The notes under the pieces are model-generated. The model searched no databases and had not been told where the DNA came from. It was given only the letters and a program-made list of their open reading frames with translations. This document shows positions 37,118 to 48,400 of a stretch of DNA of 64,000 bases, one piece after another. The stretch comes from Warburgia ugandensis. Lineage: Eukaryota > Streptophyta > Magnoliopsida > Canellales > Canellaceae. Every line of letters starts with the position of its first letter. The first letter of the stretch is position 1. The position numbers were made by a program, and so were the translations under genes. The stretch lies in the NCBI GenBank assembly GCA_035236585.1, contig CP141127.1:61609495-61673494 (forward strand), given 5' to 3'.

Positions 37118-38816
37118 GTGAATTTGATCTCCTTGTACCATATTTTGTATTTTGTTGTTTTCTATATCACCCATATTCATTTTAGGTCCTACTTTTTAAA
37201 CATTGAGGACAATGTTTCTGTCAGGTTGGGGGGTGTAGAATTCTAGCAAATTCTAGTTTTCTTTTAGTTTTTAGGTGTTTTCCTTGGTTTTAAAAAAAAA
37301 AAAAAATTGAAAATTTTTAGGTCATTTCCTATACCATGATGAGAATTGGATTTTCTGAAGTATAATCTGGATAACTTTAGCTTATTAATAGAATTGAATA
37401 TGATTAATTCATCATTTTACTCATTTTCTAAAGTATTCCATAAAAGCAAAGTCTCATATCACATTTGTACACGCAGTTGCATATAGATAATCTAGATTGA
37501 TAAGTGGCTATAACTTAGAAATTCTGAAGAAATTCAGTGGAGACCTATAACACAAGTGAGTTTTAGAGCCATTCATCCTTTTTGAGAGGTTATAAATGTT
37601 CAAAATTTTCTTCAGCGTGCTTAAAGAAAATTGATCCCAAACTCTTAAATTTGGCTAATTACCTGAATAATTAGAATACTACCTTTAAAATTCTGAAAGT
37701 TCATTGAATTTGATAGATTATATGAAACCTAGAAAATGATTTAGGCCATCCTTGTTATTAACCTAAAGACATAAAGCCTACCCAGAAGTATTTTTACCAC
37801 TAGTTAGCCAAGTTGAGCCTTGAATATAAAGCCATTTTCTTTTGTCACCCAAATTACCATTTACCCATATTAACCCAGTATAAATTATCCATTACCCATT
37901 TTTCTTTGAAAAATAAGTTAGAGAAGAAGGAAAAAAATATCTTTTAGTTGCAACAAAAGTAGAAAAGTGGATATCAAGAAAATAAATATTCTTCAAAGTG
38001 AGTCAAAAATATGAAAAAAAAAAAAAAAAGTGAAAAAAAAAAAAAGAGTTTGAAGAATGCAAAGAAATGGAAACAAAAATATTCACTTTAGAAAAAAGCA
38101 AAGAAAAGAAGAATTGTCAACTTTAGTAGAAGACCTCTACTTATTTTTTGAAGAAACTTTGAATACCTTTATACCCTTTCTTTGGTACCCTGTCCTAAGC
38201 TTATGTTTCGTCCCAATTAAAGACCTATTGATTCTAGGATGAATATAATCTTGATGAGGAAATGAATGGATAGGATTAAAAGAGTGGTATTTCTAAATAT
38301 GCAAAGGTAATGGCATCTATTCCAAAGGGATCAAAAGAAATTCCTTAGTAACTCCCGTTCTTCATGAGTATATGTGAGATATATTTGTTTTCATTGACTC
38401 TTCTCACATAATTAAAAGAGAGATATGATTTAAACCCTCTATCTGAGAGACTTTATTTCTGAGCGTATGCCATTAGTAAGGATTGAGGTCAAAACATATT
38501 TCAGATGGAGTTCAAAAGTTAGAAGTCTACTTAGAGATAAAGATTATTCTATGTATAGACTGCATATGCACATACTCAATCTGAGATCTGAGCTTAAGTG
38601 GAATATTTTTAGCATATGGGTAGGGTTTTTTTGAATTATTCAGTCATCTTTATTAGTTCGCTAAAGTTGATAGATTTATTGAAGATAATTATCTGAGAAA
38701 AAAATGGAGATGACCTGAAAAAAAAATAAAAAAAAATTTAAAAATTTAAAATTTAAAAAAAATTTAAAAAAATTGAGTTGATTTCTTCGCATCTTTTGCT
38801 AGGGACTAGCAAAATG
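37118..38816 (+). other. Element B 3' spacer, non-coding
   Basis: Contains ttgaggacaatgtt and ttggggggtgtag soon after integrase, A-rich stretches (about 37990-38050 and 38700-38770) and the block ctagggactagcaaaatgc before the polypurine tract. Athila elements can carry an env-like gene in this place. Only a 61-codon frame (38057-38242) exists here, so none is supported. Confidence 0.8.
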
Positions 38817-38830
38817 CTGGTTGGGGGGTG
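38817..38830 (+). promoter_or_regulatory. Element B polypurine tract
   Basis: The G-rich run ctggttggggggtg ends exactly at the 3' LTR. It is shared in degenerate form by element D. Confidence 0.85.
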
Positions 38831-39378
38831 TGTTAAGTGTTCAATTTTGGTCAAAATATCCCTAATTTAGTATTTGATTAGAGCATCTAGACCATTAATT
38901 TTAAGATTTTAAATCAAATATTTCATTTTAGCTTTAATTGGCCATCCAACCGTTGAATTGTAAAATTTAGTGGTTAAATGACTATTAAAGCTAATGGACG
39001 GTTTAGATTTCGCTAATTGAGTCTTGTGCATTGCAGATCAGTCAACTCAGGCATGGACGCTCCAGATTGAATCATGGAAAGAGACTGAAGACTTTGAAGA
39101 CTTGCAGAGTTCTAGCAAAACGAGGAAAGCTAGTGGACCCCACCTATCTCCTCTTCCTTCTCTTTCTCCTCTCTTCTCTCTTTTTCTCTTATCCCTCTCC
39201 TTTCTTTTCTCTCTCTCTTCTATCTCTTTTTCTCCTTCTCTTTCACACGTCTCTCACTCCTCTCTTATCTCTCCCATCTCTCTTCAATCTTTCCACGTCT
39301 CTCTCTCTTTTTAAGTCCTCTTCCCCTCTCTCTTGAAGGGGGACGTTTTTTTCCTTCTTTGGGAGGCTGGGCTAGGCT

Positions 39379-39470
<92 letters not shown>

Positions 39471-40851
39471 CTTCCTTCTCTTCCTCCTTGTTTCTCACGG
39501 CAACCCAGTCCCCTTCCATGCTTCTCCAACCACACTACAGCACTCATCCCTCTTCCTCATCATCGGCAACTGCCTGCCAGCCCTAGTCATCGACGTTCTA
39601 TCCATGCACCACCTTTCCTTTGTTCAATGCGTTTGCTCCTACTTCCACCGGTGTCTAGCCTTCTCGTCTCCTTCTTCCCAATTCAGTCCATTTTCGCCAC
39701 TCCACCCATCACCAGGCTCTAATCTCCATTGCCTCCACACCCAAACCCGTATCCTATCTCTGTCCACACCAACCCCTTCTAATCTTTTCTTTAACACTTA
39801 GCACCTCCACCTCTCCACTGCTCCATTTTCTTTTCCAAGCTTAGCTTATGTTCTCACATACCGCACTACCCAGCCCTCCAGAACCTATATTTGCCTCATC
39901 TGTTCTCCACTCAGTACCACACAGCCAGGCACAAGCCAACTCTATTCCAGACGACATCCAGTTTTTTCTTCTTCTTCCCCATCAACTCTGATAACCAGCA
40001 TCTGCTTCTACCCCTCCACCCAATGCCTTTGTTGTCTGCACCAGCTAGGCTAAAGCTCGGATTCGGTTACGCCTCCACCGCTTCTGTTCAGCCACCAGTA
40101 AGCACCAACAGTCTCAACCCAGGTCATCTCTATTGGCCCCTGCTTCCATCGCACAAGACAAGCCCAGACTCATCTGGACGGTCCTGGGAGAGAAAACCCG
40201 AATTGGGTTTTATCCCATTTTCTCCACACCTCCTTCTCCGGCGGTCATTCTTCTCTTCACCAGATGCCCCGGGAGAGAAAACCCAACTCGGGTTTTCTCC
40301 TCATCTTTCTTCTCTCTCTTTCCTCTTCTCCTCCTTCCTCTATTCTTCTCCCTCTTCCAGATTTCTCCCAAAAACGTGTTTTTCTGGTTTTTTTCGTGAA
40401 AAACCAGAACCTGAAGAAATTACAAATCTGCACCTGCAGATCTCAGAAATTACAATTCTGTCCTATTTCAGAAATACCAATTGGGTCCCCTGTTTAATTA
40501 CAACTGTGTCCTTATGCTATTCTGGTTTTAACTTATCTTCATTCTGACTATTCAGGGACAGTGCAATCCAGACGTACTATTCAAGGACGTACTAATCCGT
40601 AGACAAAGTGCAATCCAAGGACAAGCTTATCCAAGACGCATTTTATTTTTATTTTCTGTCTTCCTTGGAATAAATATTTGTGAACATTGGAACAATTGAA
40701 TAAATCTGGATTTTATTTTTTGTTAGCTTTTATTCTTTTAGTTGAATTTTATTTAAAACTCCATAATTTTAAATCAAGTCCTCGTGGGATCGACCCGTAT
40801 TTGCATAGCTATACTACAATAGCCCGTGCACTTGCGGTTAAACAATCAACA
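38831..40851 (+). repeat. Element B 3' LTR
   Basis: Close copy of 28356-30392. The (CT)n run at 39381-39465 is longer than in the 5' LTR, and there are small differences near 40540-40610. It is followed by target duplication aattc (40852-40856). Confidence 0.96.
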
Positions 40852-40856
40852 AATTC

Positions 40857-40946
40857 CCACTTTTTAAGTCAAGTTTTCGTAGGATCGACCCGTACTTGCA
40901 TAAGCTACACTACAATAGTCAGTGCACTTATAGTTAAACATCAACA
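40857..40946 (+). mobile_element. Solo LTR C, segment 3 of 3
   Basis: The last ~90 bases of LTR C: aagtcaagttttcgtaggat, the conserved gatcgacccgtacttgc box and the end catcaaca at 40946. It is followed by gtata (40947-40951), the partner of the duplication at 15543-15547. No primer-binding site follows, so C is a solo LTR. Confidence 0.9.
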
Positions 40947-40951
40947 GTATA

Positions 40952-41440
40952 TAGGTCTCCACTGATTTCCTAAGGATCTTTAAGTCATAATCGTATATCA
41001 ATTTAGACTATGCACTGTATGTAAGTGTATTATGAGATTTGGCTTTCATAAAACACTTCAAGACATTATTAGAATGAAGAATTAACTATATGCATTTCTA
41101 TTAATAAATTAAAGTAGTGAAAATACCAAGTTTCAGACAACCCAATTCTCGTCATAGTAAAATAACTTTGACCTAAAAGCCTTTAGAAAACTAAAAAATA
41201 TTTGAATTTTTTTACAAAATATGAATAAAAACTTAGAAATCTAATGCATGTCTATACCCTTCAACCGAAACTAAATATTGTCCTTAATGTTTTGAAATAT
41301 AGGACCCTGAATGATAAATGGGTAATGTAGAATAATAAACTCTAAAATTCATGGTTTAACTCCTAGTAAGAGCTAAGTTTAATGTCTTTAGCCAGATGTT
41401 AAAAATTATAATTATGATGTGTAAGATAGGCCTCCAGTGG
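40952..41440 (-). mobile_element. 3' spacer of element D, proximal part
   Basis: On the minus strand it reads cattaaggacaatat, then tgacgagaattgg, and ends at the C junction with aaatcagtggagacctat. Element B has the same order (acattgaggacaatgtt, gatgagaattgg, attcagtggagacctat at 37195-37550). It follows the protease remnant directly, so RT, RNase H and integrase are missing. Confidence 0.8.
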
Positions 41441-41499
41441 ATCGAAGGTAGAAAATCGTGGATAAGCTTCTAGAATTAGATCTTCAATCATGTTGTAAG

Positions 41500-42060
41500 A
41501 GTCCTCATGATCTAATTATTGATGTTGGCATTGAAAATGTTGAGCTCAACTTTCATATTGCCAAAGGATAATTGCAATATACCATTTCCATAATTTATGA
41601 TTGTGTTGGATGTTGCCAAAAATGACGTCCAAGAATAACTTGGATTTAACTACTAGAGTTTGACACAGGCTAGGCATCTAGTACAATGAAATCTATAGGA
41701 AAATAGAATTGGTGTACCCATATTATCACATCCTCAACTATACCATATTGAATTTTAATTTATCAATCTGCTAACTACAATGTGGTATTGGTTCACTTAA
41801 GGTCATCAAGCACTAGTTGTTTATATATAGAATAAGGCAACAAATTTACACTAGCCCCTAGATCAAGTAGTACCCTATCTATGACATGATTTTTAATGAC
41901 ACAAGAAATGATAGGACACCATGGGTTTCTAATCTTAGGAGGGCTCTAGTGTTGTATTAAAGAGCTCACTTGCTTAGTGAGAATGGCTTTCTTTTGCACA
42001 TTGATCTTTTGCTTTGTTGTGCAGAGCTCTTTAAGAAACTTGGCATAAGTAGGAATGTCT
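41500..42060 (-). pseudogene. Element D protease remnant
   Basis: Minus strand, about 42050 down to 41520. It reads AKFLKELCTTKQKINVQKKA, then CVIKNHVIDRVLLDLGASVN with the DLG active site, then LLPYSIYKQL, VEDV, FPIDFIVLD and FGNMKVELNIFN-like text with several stops. It aligns block by block with the protease of element B (33430-33945). After it the sequence jumps to the 3' spacer. Confidence 0.85.
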
Positions 42061-42149
42061 TTTAATAGCATTGAGTAAAGGAACATAGATTTGCACATGT
42101 TTACACATTTCTATTATCTCATTGAAATTTGTTCATTTCTTAGTCTTGT

Positions 42150-43790
42150 TGAGTAATTGAGGGAATGGGGCTTTAGGCACATAAGGTGCCTTCACTATAG
42201 GCTCAAGTGGAGTTGGAGATTTCTATATAGTCTCTTTCTCCTATATTTTAGTTGGTACAATCTACTCTATTTTATCCTTGGCCCGTCTGACTTTGTTATC
42301 AACCTGGCAACCACTCTTAAGGGTTGTGATGCACTTTTCTTGCTTACAGGGTCTTTGGTTATGTGACCTAGACCTTATTTCTAACTGGCCCTCAGGGTTT
42401 GGAATAGGTTGACTAGGTAACTTTCCTTTTCCCTTCCACTTATAGAAATAGACAACCAACCCATTTTCCTTTCTAACCTGATAATATTTTGTCAACTCTC
42501 ATTTTGGGTTTGATTTAAGGTTTTGCTATCTTCATCAAGTTTTTTCATGCTATATTGTATGTTATCCTCAATTGATGGTTTTTGTGTCTATTGGAGAAGA
42601 TGAAAACCTGGTGGCTGTAGTAAAGCTAAAATCTTAGGAAAGTTCTATATAGGGGGTTTACAAATGTACCTCTTTAGTAACTTTTACTAAACCATTACAA
42701 ATTCGGATGCTTAGCCCATCTTGGATTATAGAGGGTTGCGATATGCACTAAGAGCATTCGCATGTTCTAATAATCATTAAGAACTCATTGGAAGGACAAG
42801 TTGAAGTTAAATTAGCTATACTTTAACAAATAGCACAAACCTCTTATGGAGATTTAGAGAATATATTAATAGCCAAGAAAGTTTCAACCATAGTTTCAAG
42901 CTTGTCCATTCCCCCACCTAAAGACTCAATTGTGTTTACTACAAAGTCAAGCTTAGAAGGCATGTTTGATAGTACTCCAACTTCTTATAAGCTTCCTTAC
43001 TTTTGTAGTAGGGCATGGCTCTCTTTCCTACGAGAATAATCCAATTGCTAGGAATTATCTACTAAAGTTTGGAAAAATTCCCAGGCCTTAGTTTCACTTT
43101 TCATCATTATGGTCCCTCCACTAGCTGCATCTACCATCTGTTTATTTCGAGGTTTCCATACCTCATAAAAGTACTAAACTTGCTGCCATATTTTAAAACC
43201 ATTATGGGGACACTTCTGCAACAATTCATTATATATCTCCTAACATTCATAGTATTGCTCATCATCTCTCTATTGGAAATTAATGATCTCCGTATGAAGG
43301 GCATTGGTTTTATGGACAAGAAAGAACTTGTTTAGAAACTTTTTAGACAATTGGTCCCATTTGTCAATGGAACAAACCTTTAAAGAATTTATCCATGCTT
43401 TTTCCTTATCTTTTAATGAGAAAGGGAATAAGCTAAGTCTAATGGAATCATCCGTGACATTACTGTACTTGAATGTAGCACAAATATCATAGAACTCCTT
43501 AATATGTAGATATGTATACTTTCTATCACGACCATAGAATGTTGGGAGTAATTGAATGACTCCAAGTATAAGTTCAAAATGGTCCACATTAGTAGGTGGT
43601 AAAGTTATACAAGATAGAGTATTTAATTGAAGTGGGGCAATAGAAGTCTCTAATAGCCTTATGCTCAATCTCAGCTAGTGGGTTTGCCATGGGGTCAAGA
43701 ATTTGATTTCTTAACCCTTGCCTATGAATACGTTCGACCTCAAGATTTAATGGTACTAATTCAATATTATAAGATTTTTGTCCTTGCATG
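42150..43790 (-). pseudogene. Element D gag remnant
   Basis: Minus strand from MQGQKSYNIELVPLN (43789), with frameshifts and stops. Recognisable Athila gag blocks: GVIQLLPTFYGRDRKYTYLH, FPFSLKDKEKAWINSL and SKKFLNKFFLVHKTN (within 43668-43270), then remnants of the region before the knuckle and ITTLKSGCQVDNKV near 42300, which corresponds to the TILRSGKIIE block of B. It codes for nothing intact. Confidence 0.85.
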
Positions 43791-43799
43791 TACTATAAT

Positions 43800-44880
43800 G
43801 AAACCTAACTAAATGATGCAACCTAATTCTAAAGGGCTCCTAACTCTATATGCTATTCAAGCAAGCAATTCCTAATGCTAACTGGATGTCTTGTTGATTT
43901 TTGTTAATATGTGAGGTTGTAGCTTCAACCTAAAGTTAGACAGCTCCTCCTTTAATCCAGAATTAACTATTTCTTGCCAGTTAGGTCTTGCCCAAGATGG
44001 TTAATATAATTCTCATGGAAGGAGAAGTTTAGACGTCAATAACTGTTAACAAAAGGTGTGGAAAATTGATTAGATTTTGGATACCCTCTATAACCACAAT
44101 GTTTAAGAGCTACTGGAGTGACAATAGATCTTCTCTTTCAAAAAGGGTCTTATGAGCTCAACACCCTAGGTCTCTTGCTACTTGATTTTAAATTAAGATT
44201 AACAACTGGGATCACAAGCATATAAGGAATTGATTTGATTTCCATGATGGGCCAAGGATCTAGTGATGGAATCTAGTCCTTATCTTATGAGGGTTCCTGT
44301 AGGGCCCTTATTATCATTATGTTTCATCCACTGTAAAGCAATAAAAGGGCAATGCAAATATGAGAAATCAAACCAATGCAACCTATATGCTATCCAAGCA
44401 AGGGTAGATAAGTGCAATCTAATGTAACAATCCCAAATAATTTGCAACAAATAAGATGAATGACCCTAAACTATGTGAATTAGTCTACCAACCAAGAGCA
44501 AGTTACATTAAATGCACCTACACTGAGAAAAGTAAAAGAGAGTGGGGGAAACTTGTAGTGGGGTTTTGATGAAGATCATGTATGGGCCTCCAAACCCCAG
44601 ACTTGCCCTATATTAACACAACCCTTTTAAAATTGAAATAAACAAACAACAAGTTACAGTGGGGCCTCACTACAAGTTCATTAAAGTAAGGAAATCCCAT
44701 CTAGTAGATGAAGCTCCTCTTGCCAATTTCCCTTGGCACAAAAATAAGAGAGATATTTCAATTTCTGAGGAATTAGTAAGATATCAAATGCAATGAATCC
44801 TAATATAATGCATTTTAAGACTACAACTAAAGATAAATAATTTAAATAAAGATCCAACCACAAATCTGTTGTGATTCCTT
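43800..44880 (-). other. Element D 5' leader
   Basis: About 1.1 kb between gag and the primer-binding site on the minus strand, the same length as the leader of element B. No sizeable frame. Confidence 0.6.
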
Positions 44881-44881
44881 A

Positions 44882-44899
44882 GCAACGGTTCCAAAAACT
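44882..44899 (-). promoter_or_regulatory. Element D primer-binding site, degenerate
   Basis: On the minus strand the LTR end ctacaaca is followed by agtttttggaaccgttgcta. Element B has agtttttggcgccgttgccg here. The spacing from LTR to PBS is the same. Confidence 0.75.
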
Positions 44900-46038
44900 T
44901 GTTGTAGGTTTAGAAATACTTATAAGCACATGAATTAAAATAGTATTAGCACATGAGAGGTCACACTCACGAGGAATCACACAAATTTTTATGTTGGATG
45001 ATCTTATTTAAAGTACTTGACTTCAACCAAAGAGAAAGATTGAATTGATTTGTGGTTGCATGAAATTAGAAACTACAATTAAAGGAAACTTGCTGAAATC
45101 AAAACCAATGGGATTAGAAACTTACCTAACTGACATGCAATTAACAAAATAAATTAATGGAAAACTATAATGAATTAAACTAAGCAACTTTAGTTAAGGA
45201 AACTACTAAAAAGGAAACTTTCCTAATCTAACATTTTTCTAAACAAGAAATTTTCTAAAAATGGAACATTTTAAAACTTGAAAAGAAAACTTTATAAACC
45301 TGAAATAATATGCAAACAACTACATAACAACATCTAAAATAAGATTAAATGGCTAAACTAATCATAAATCCAAAAGGAAAGTGACCTAGCACCATGTGCA
45401 TGATTCATGGATTGTGTGCATGGTTCATGGGTCAAAAAATGGCTAGAATTGATGCTTTTAATGCAAACAAACATGCAACCTAAGCTATAAACTTAATAAA
45501 CAACCTAAAATGTTCAATTCTTTTTCAAGTATTCAAGCAAATACAGTGTTTTGATGGCTGGAAACAAAGCACAAAGATTAAGAAGAGTAATTTTCATATT
45601 TCAAGCACTTAAGAACATTAACCAAATCAAGCATAATATAGCAATTGAAACAATGAATTTTATGTAATATAATAGCTCAGATATTAAGTACTTTGATCAA
45701 ATAAACTTGGCATAATAAGAATCATGAAGAAACTTTATTGAATCAATGCAAAATTATATGAAAAAAAATTGCACATAAACAAGTGGGAAATTCTGGAAAC
45801 TGTGCACTAAACTATAGCATAAATCCTAATCTAAACCAACAAAAATTTAATCTAATGGTTACAAACTAAGGTGATACAAAATGCAAATAAAACCATAAAG
45901 GAATTTGATAGAAAATATGGTTAAGGTGATGAACTAAAGCATGAAAAATGGACCTAAAACTAGGATGAAAAATGAGCTAGAAAATGTGGAATTCAAGTGA
46001 TGAATCCAAGGCTCTAAGCTATTTCTTCTCTCACTATC
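44900..46038 (-). mobile_element. Element D 5' LTR, 3' portion
   Basis: Ends on the minus strand at 44900 with tttctaaacctacaaca, just before the primer-binding site. The box for the LTR end is degenerate (attcctcgtgagtgtgacc). On the right it is cut by the partial LTR E2 at 46039. The purine-rich DNA at 46847-47440 may be the rest of this LTR, but I could not prove it. Confidence 0.65.
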
Positions 46039-46846
46039 TGTAATGACCCCAATTTTTGTAACATTAAAAGCCCATAAAAAGTTCAGTTTTAAAGATAAGG
46101 GCATTTTGGTCATTTCACTAGTTGCCTCAAATAAACCTAGGAATTTGGTACTAAAAGTGGTTCCATTAGATGCGTCTCGGAGAAAGGAATCCAACGAGAC
46201 CAAAATCACCCAAAACAGAGTTAAAATGAGCAAGATATGGCCCTTTGAAGTTCAGGGGCAAAATTGTAAATTTTACAAAAACGACTTAACCTGAAAAACA
46301 CAGGTGCCCGTTTTGATACGGGCACCTTGTCGTCTTCAACCTCCTAGAGGTTTCTGGAATGGCGGTGTTTCAAGAAGAAACCACCGCCATTCTAGAGGGT
46401 TCCCCACCGCCATTCAAAGGCGGTTAGAACCCCTCCAGAACCCTCTGTAAAAGCTCTATAAATAGAGCTCTTGGGTGCCTCTAATGGCAGCCCAAAAGCC
46501 TTGGAGAAAATCAGTCTTGAAGCAGTGACCAAGGGGGAAAAACGTGGAGAGAAAACCACCCACGAAGCAGGTACGCTAAAAAAACTCTCCAAACCCATCT
46601 CACCCATAGTCCTAGGCTCAGTTTCCCTAGGTTTTTCCATGAAAAACCATGGAGAATAGGCCTCCAGGAGAGCCACAAAGACCCCTGGGACATCCCCAGG
46701 CCGCACTGGTTCGACAGGGTCGAACCAGGGTGACCTGAGGACGACCCAAGTCACTAACAGGCGGGACGATCCAATAGGACCGTCCCACGTCGACGCAGGT
46801 CGATGCTGTTTGAAGAACCAAACGGGCGCGTCCTTGGATTGTTACA
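46039..46846 (+). mobile_element. Partial LTR E2 (same family as solo LTR E, opposite strand)
   Basis: Begins tgtaatgaccccaatttttg, the same start as LTR E read on the minus strand from 52415. It aligns with E for about 800 bases, through the proline/valine-type GC-rich block, up to ccaaacgggcgcgtc (about 46832), then diverges and ends in ttaca at 46846. About 1.85 kb of the E-type LTR is missing. The 5-base flanks (ctatc and aataa) do not match, so it arose by deletion or recombination, not as a clean solo LTR. Frames of 120 codons and less inside are shadows. Confidence 0.8.
46457..46464 (+). promoter_or_regulatory. Palindrome-embedded TATA box of LTR E2
   Basis: TATAAATA sits in agctctataaatagagct, an inverted repeat with arms agctct and agagct. 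The same arrangement is conserved in LTR E. It is likely the LTR promoter (inferred). Confidence 0.5.
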
Positions 46847-47440
46847 AATAATTACCATCAACTAATAATTCGACAGTTACAGACAAAAGGGGATAATAAA
46901 TAAATAGTTATAAAACTGAGACTTTAGTGATCCAATGACTCAAAATAAAAGATGTCAAAGCTGAAAACAATCTAACAATCAAGATTAAAAAACCCATGAA
47001 ACTAAGTAATAAAATTATAAGTTAAAAATGTGTAGAAGAAAAGAGTTAAAAACTAAAATGAAATAATGAAGTTTTCCTTATTTCATTTTTTCCTAAAGCA
47101 CTTAAGAGAAAGACAAAAAATTCAAAGAAGAAGAAGAAGAAGAAGAAAATTAGGGCTTTTTGCATGGAAGTCCTAGAAGAGGAAAATAGAAGAAGGAAGA
47201 GGGGAGTTTTGGTGAAAAACACAGAGGAAGAAAGAAAATTTCTGGGTTTTGCATAAGAAAACTAGAAGTGGAGATTTTTGGGTCTTCTTCATGAAAACCA
47301 TAAGAGTGAGCATGATTTTGGTGAGGGATTCATGACAAAATGAAGATTTATGTTCCTGTTCTCACATCTGAATCAAGATTAGATAGAAAAAAAAGAAAGG
47401 GAAATAGCATTTACAGGTAAGGGGAAAAGTAGGATTTTTA
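46847..47440. other. Purine-rich DNA with (GAA)n, no supported gene
   Basis: Plus strand is purine-rich, with an AAG/GAA repeat near 47128-47150 and text such as gttttggtgaaaaacacagagg. It resembles a transcript leader in either direction. It may be the pyrimidine-rich part of element D's 5' LTR on the minus strand, or a host 5' UTR followed by the gtaagg at about 47416. I cannot decide. Confidence 0.35.
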
Positions 47441-47459
47441 ATTGTTTAGATTTAACCTT

Positions 47460-47957
47460 TTTCTTTTTCATTTTTTCCTAGAATTAATAACTGTCTAGTT
47501 ATATTTAACTTCAATTTTTACTAAAAAATAATTAGTTTAAAACACTGAATCATGTTTATTATTCTAAACTTTTAAACAATAACTATGTAGTTGAAATTAA
47601 TTTCAATGTTGCTGAAAATCAATAGGCTTAAATCTGTGAATAATGTTTTGTATGCTAACAATTTGTTATTCTAAAGTTTTCAAATAGTAATTATGTAGTT
47701 GAAATTAATTCTGAATTTTACTAGAATTAGTAAATTAGATTTTAGAATCATGTTTAATATAGAGATTTGTTATACAGAAATTTTTAACAGAAATAGTATG
47801 ACTAAAATAAATTTCAAATTTTCTTTTACTGGAATAATTAGTTTAAAAATTTTGAATTATACTTTGTATCTTAGAAACCTGTTGTTATGGAACTGTCAAA
47901 TAGCAATCAAGTAAATAATATTAACTTTTTTGTATGGGAATCAGTAGTTTAAGTCAT
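47460..47957. repeat. Degenerate ~108-bp tandem repeat, left part
   Basis: Units share the block ttattctaaa-ttt-aaatagtaa-tatgtagttgaaattaat followed by an attagtttaaaa-like part. Unit landmarks fall near 47559, 47667, 47770 and 47885, with one more upstream from about 47465. The array is interrupted at 47957 by CACTA element F and seems to resume at 61203. Confidence 0.65.
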
Positions 47958-47985
47958 CACTACTACACAAGTGGCTTTTAAAGTA
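47958..47985 (+). repeat. CACTA left terminal inverted repeat
   Basis: Begins cactactacacaagtggc. It pairs with the reverse complement of 61172-61199 over about 28 bases with a few differences. Confidence 0.92.
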
Positions 47986-47999
47986 GGTTAAAATTGATG

Positions 48000-48400
48000 A
48001 TAGAAGTCGCTTAATAAGGGACTTCTACTGACCTGACTTGAAAAGTCTTTAATTTGGGAAGTCGTTAAACTACTTCTAAAATCCTAAACTTTAGAAGTTG
48101 TTTATTTTTAAATGACTTCTAAAGTTATAGACTTTAGAAGTCATTCAAATATAAACGACTTCTAACGTTTAGGATTTTTTAATTTGTTTATTTAAATGAC
48201 TTCTAAAATTAAAGACTTTAGAAGTCATTTATATTTAAACAACTTCTATAGTTTAGGAATTTAGAAGACCTTTAGAAGTTGTTTATTTGTAAACGACTTC
48301 TAAACTATACAACTTTAGAAGTCGTTTATTTTTAAATGACTTCTAACCTATACAACTTTAGAAGTCGTTTAAAAATAAAAGCCCTCTAAAGTTATAATTG
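48000..48400. repeat. CACTA left subterminal repeat cluster
   Basis: At least ten copies of ttagaagtc[g/a]ttta or its reverse complement in about 400 bases, mostly as paired palindromes joined by short A/T spacers (for example around 48090-48150, 48170-48235 and 48265-48310). Such subterminal motifs are where the TNPA-type protein binds in En/Spm elements (known for the family). Confidence 0.88.

Larger units (their letters stand above)
28356..40851 (+). mobile_element. Element B: Athila-like Ty3/gypsy, 12.5 kb
   Basis: Full-length element with LTRs of 2037 and 2021 bases (tgttaagt...atcaaca) and target duplication aattc at 28351-28355 and 40852-40856. The primer-binding site tggcgccgttgccgggga is the tRNA-Asp type used by Athila/Tat elements. 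The order is gag, protease (DLG), RT, RNase H, integrase, then a 1.7-kb non-coding spacer and a polypurine tract. No chromodomain and no env-like frame are seen in the spacer. Coding is broken by a frameshift in gag, a stop after RNase H and two frameshifts in integrase. It is inserted in solo LTR C, a member of its own family. Confidence 0.96.

Noticed and set aside
37118..38830. Possible env-like gene in element B
   Set aside because: The longest frame is 61 codons and shows no signal or membrane segment of the expected kind.
46039..46846. E2 as a clean solo LTR
   Set aside because: Flanking 5-base sequences do not match and about 1.85 kb of the LTR is missing.
47990..48400. Regularly spaced repeats that could suggest a CRISPR-like array
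   Set aside because: The units are palindromic, variably spaced, without unique spacers of constant length, and sit in a CACTA subterminal region of a plant genome.
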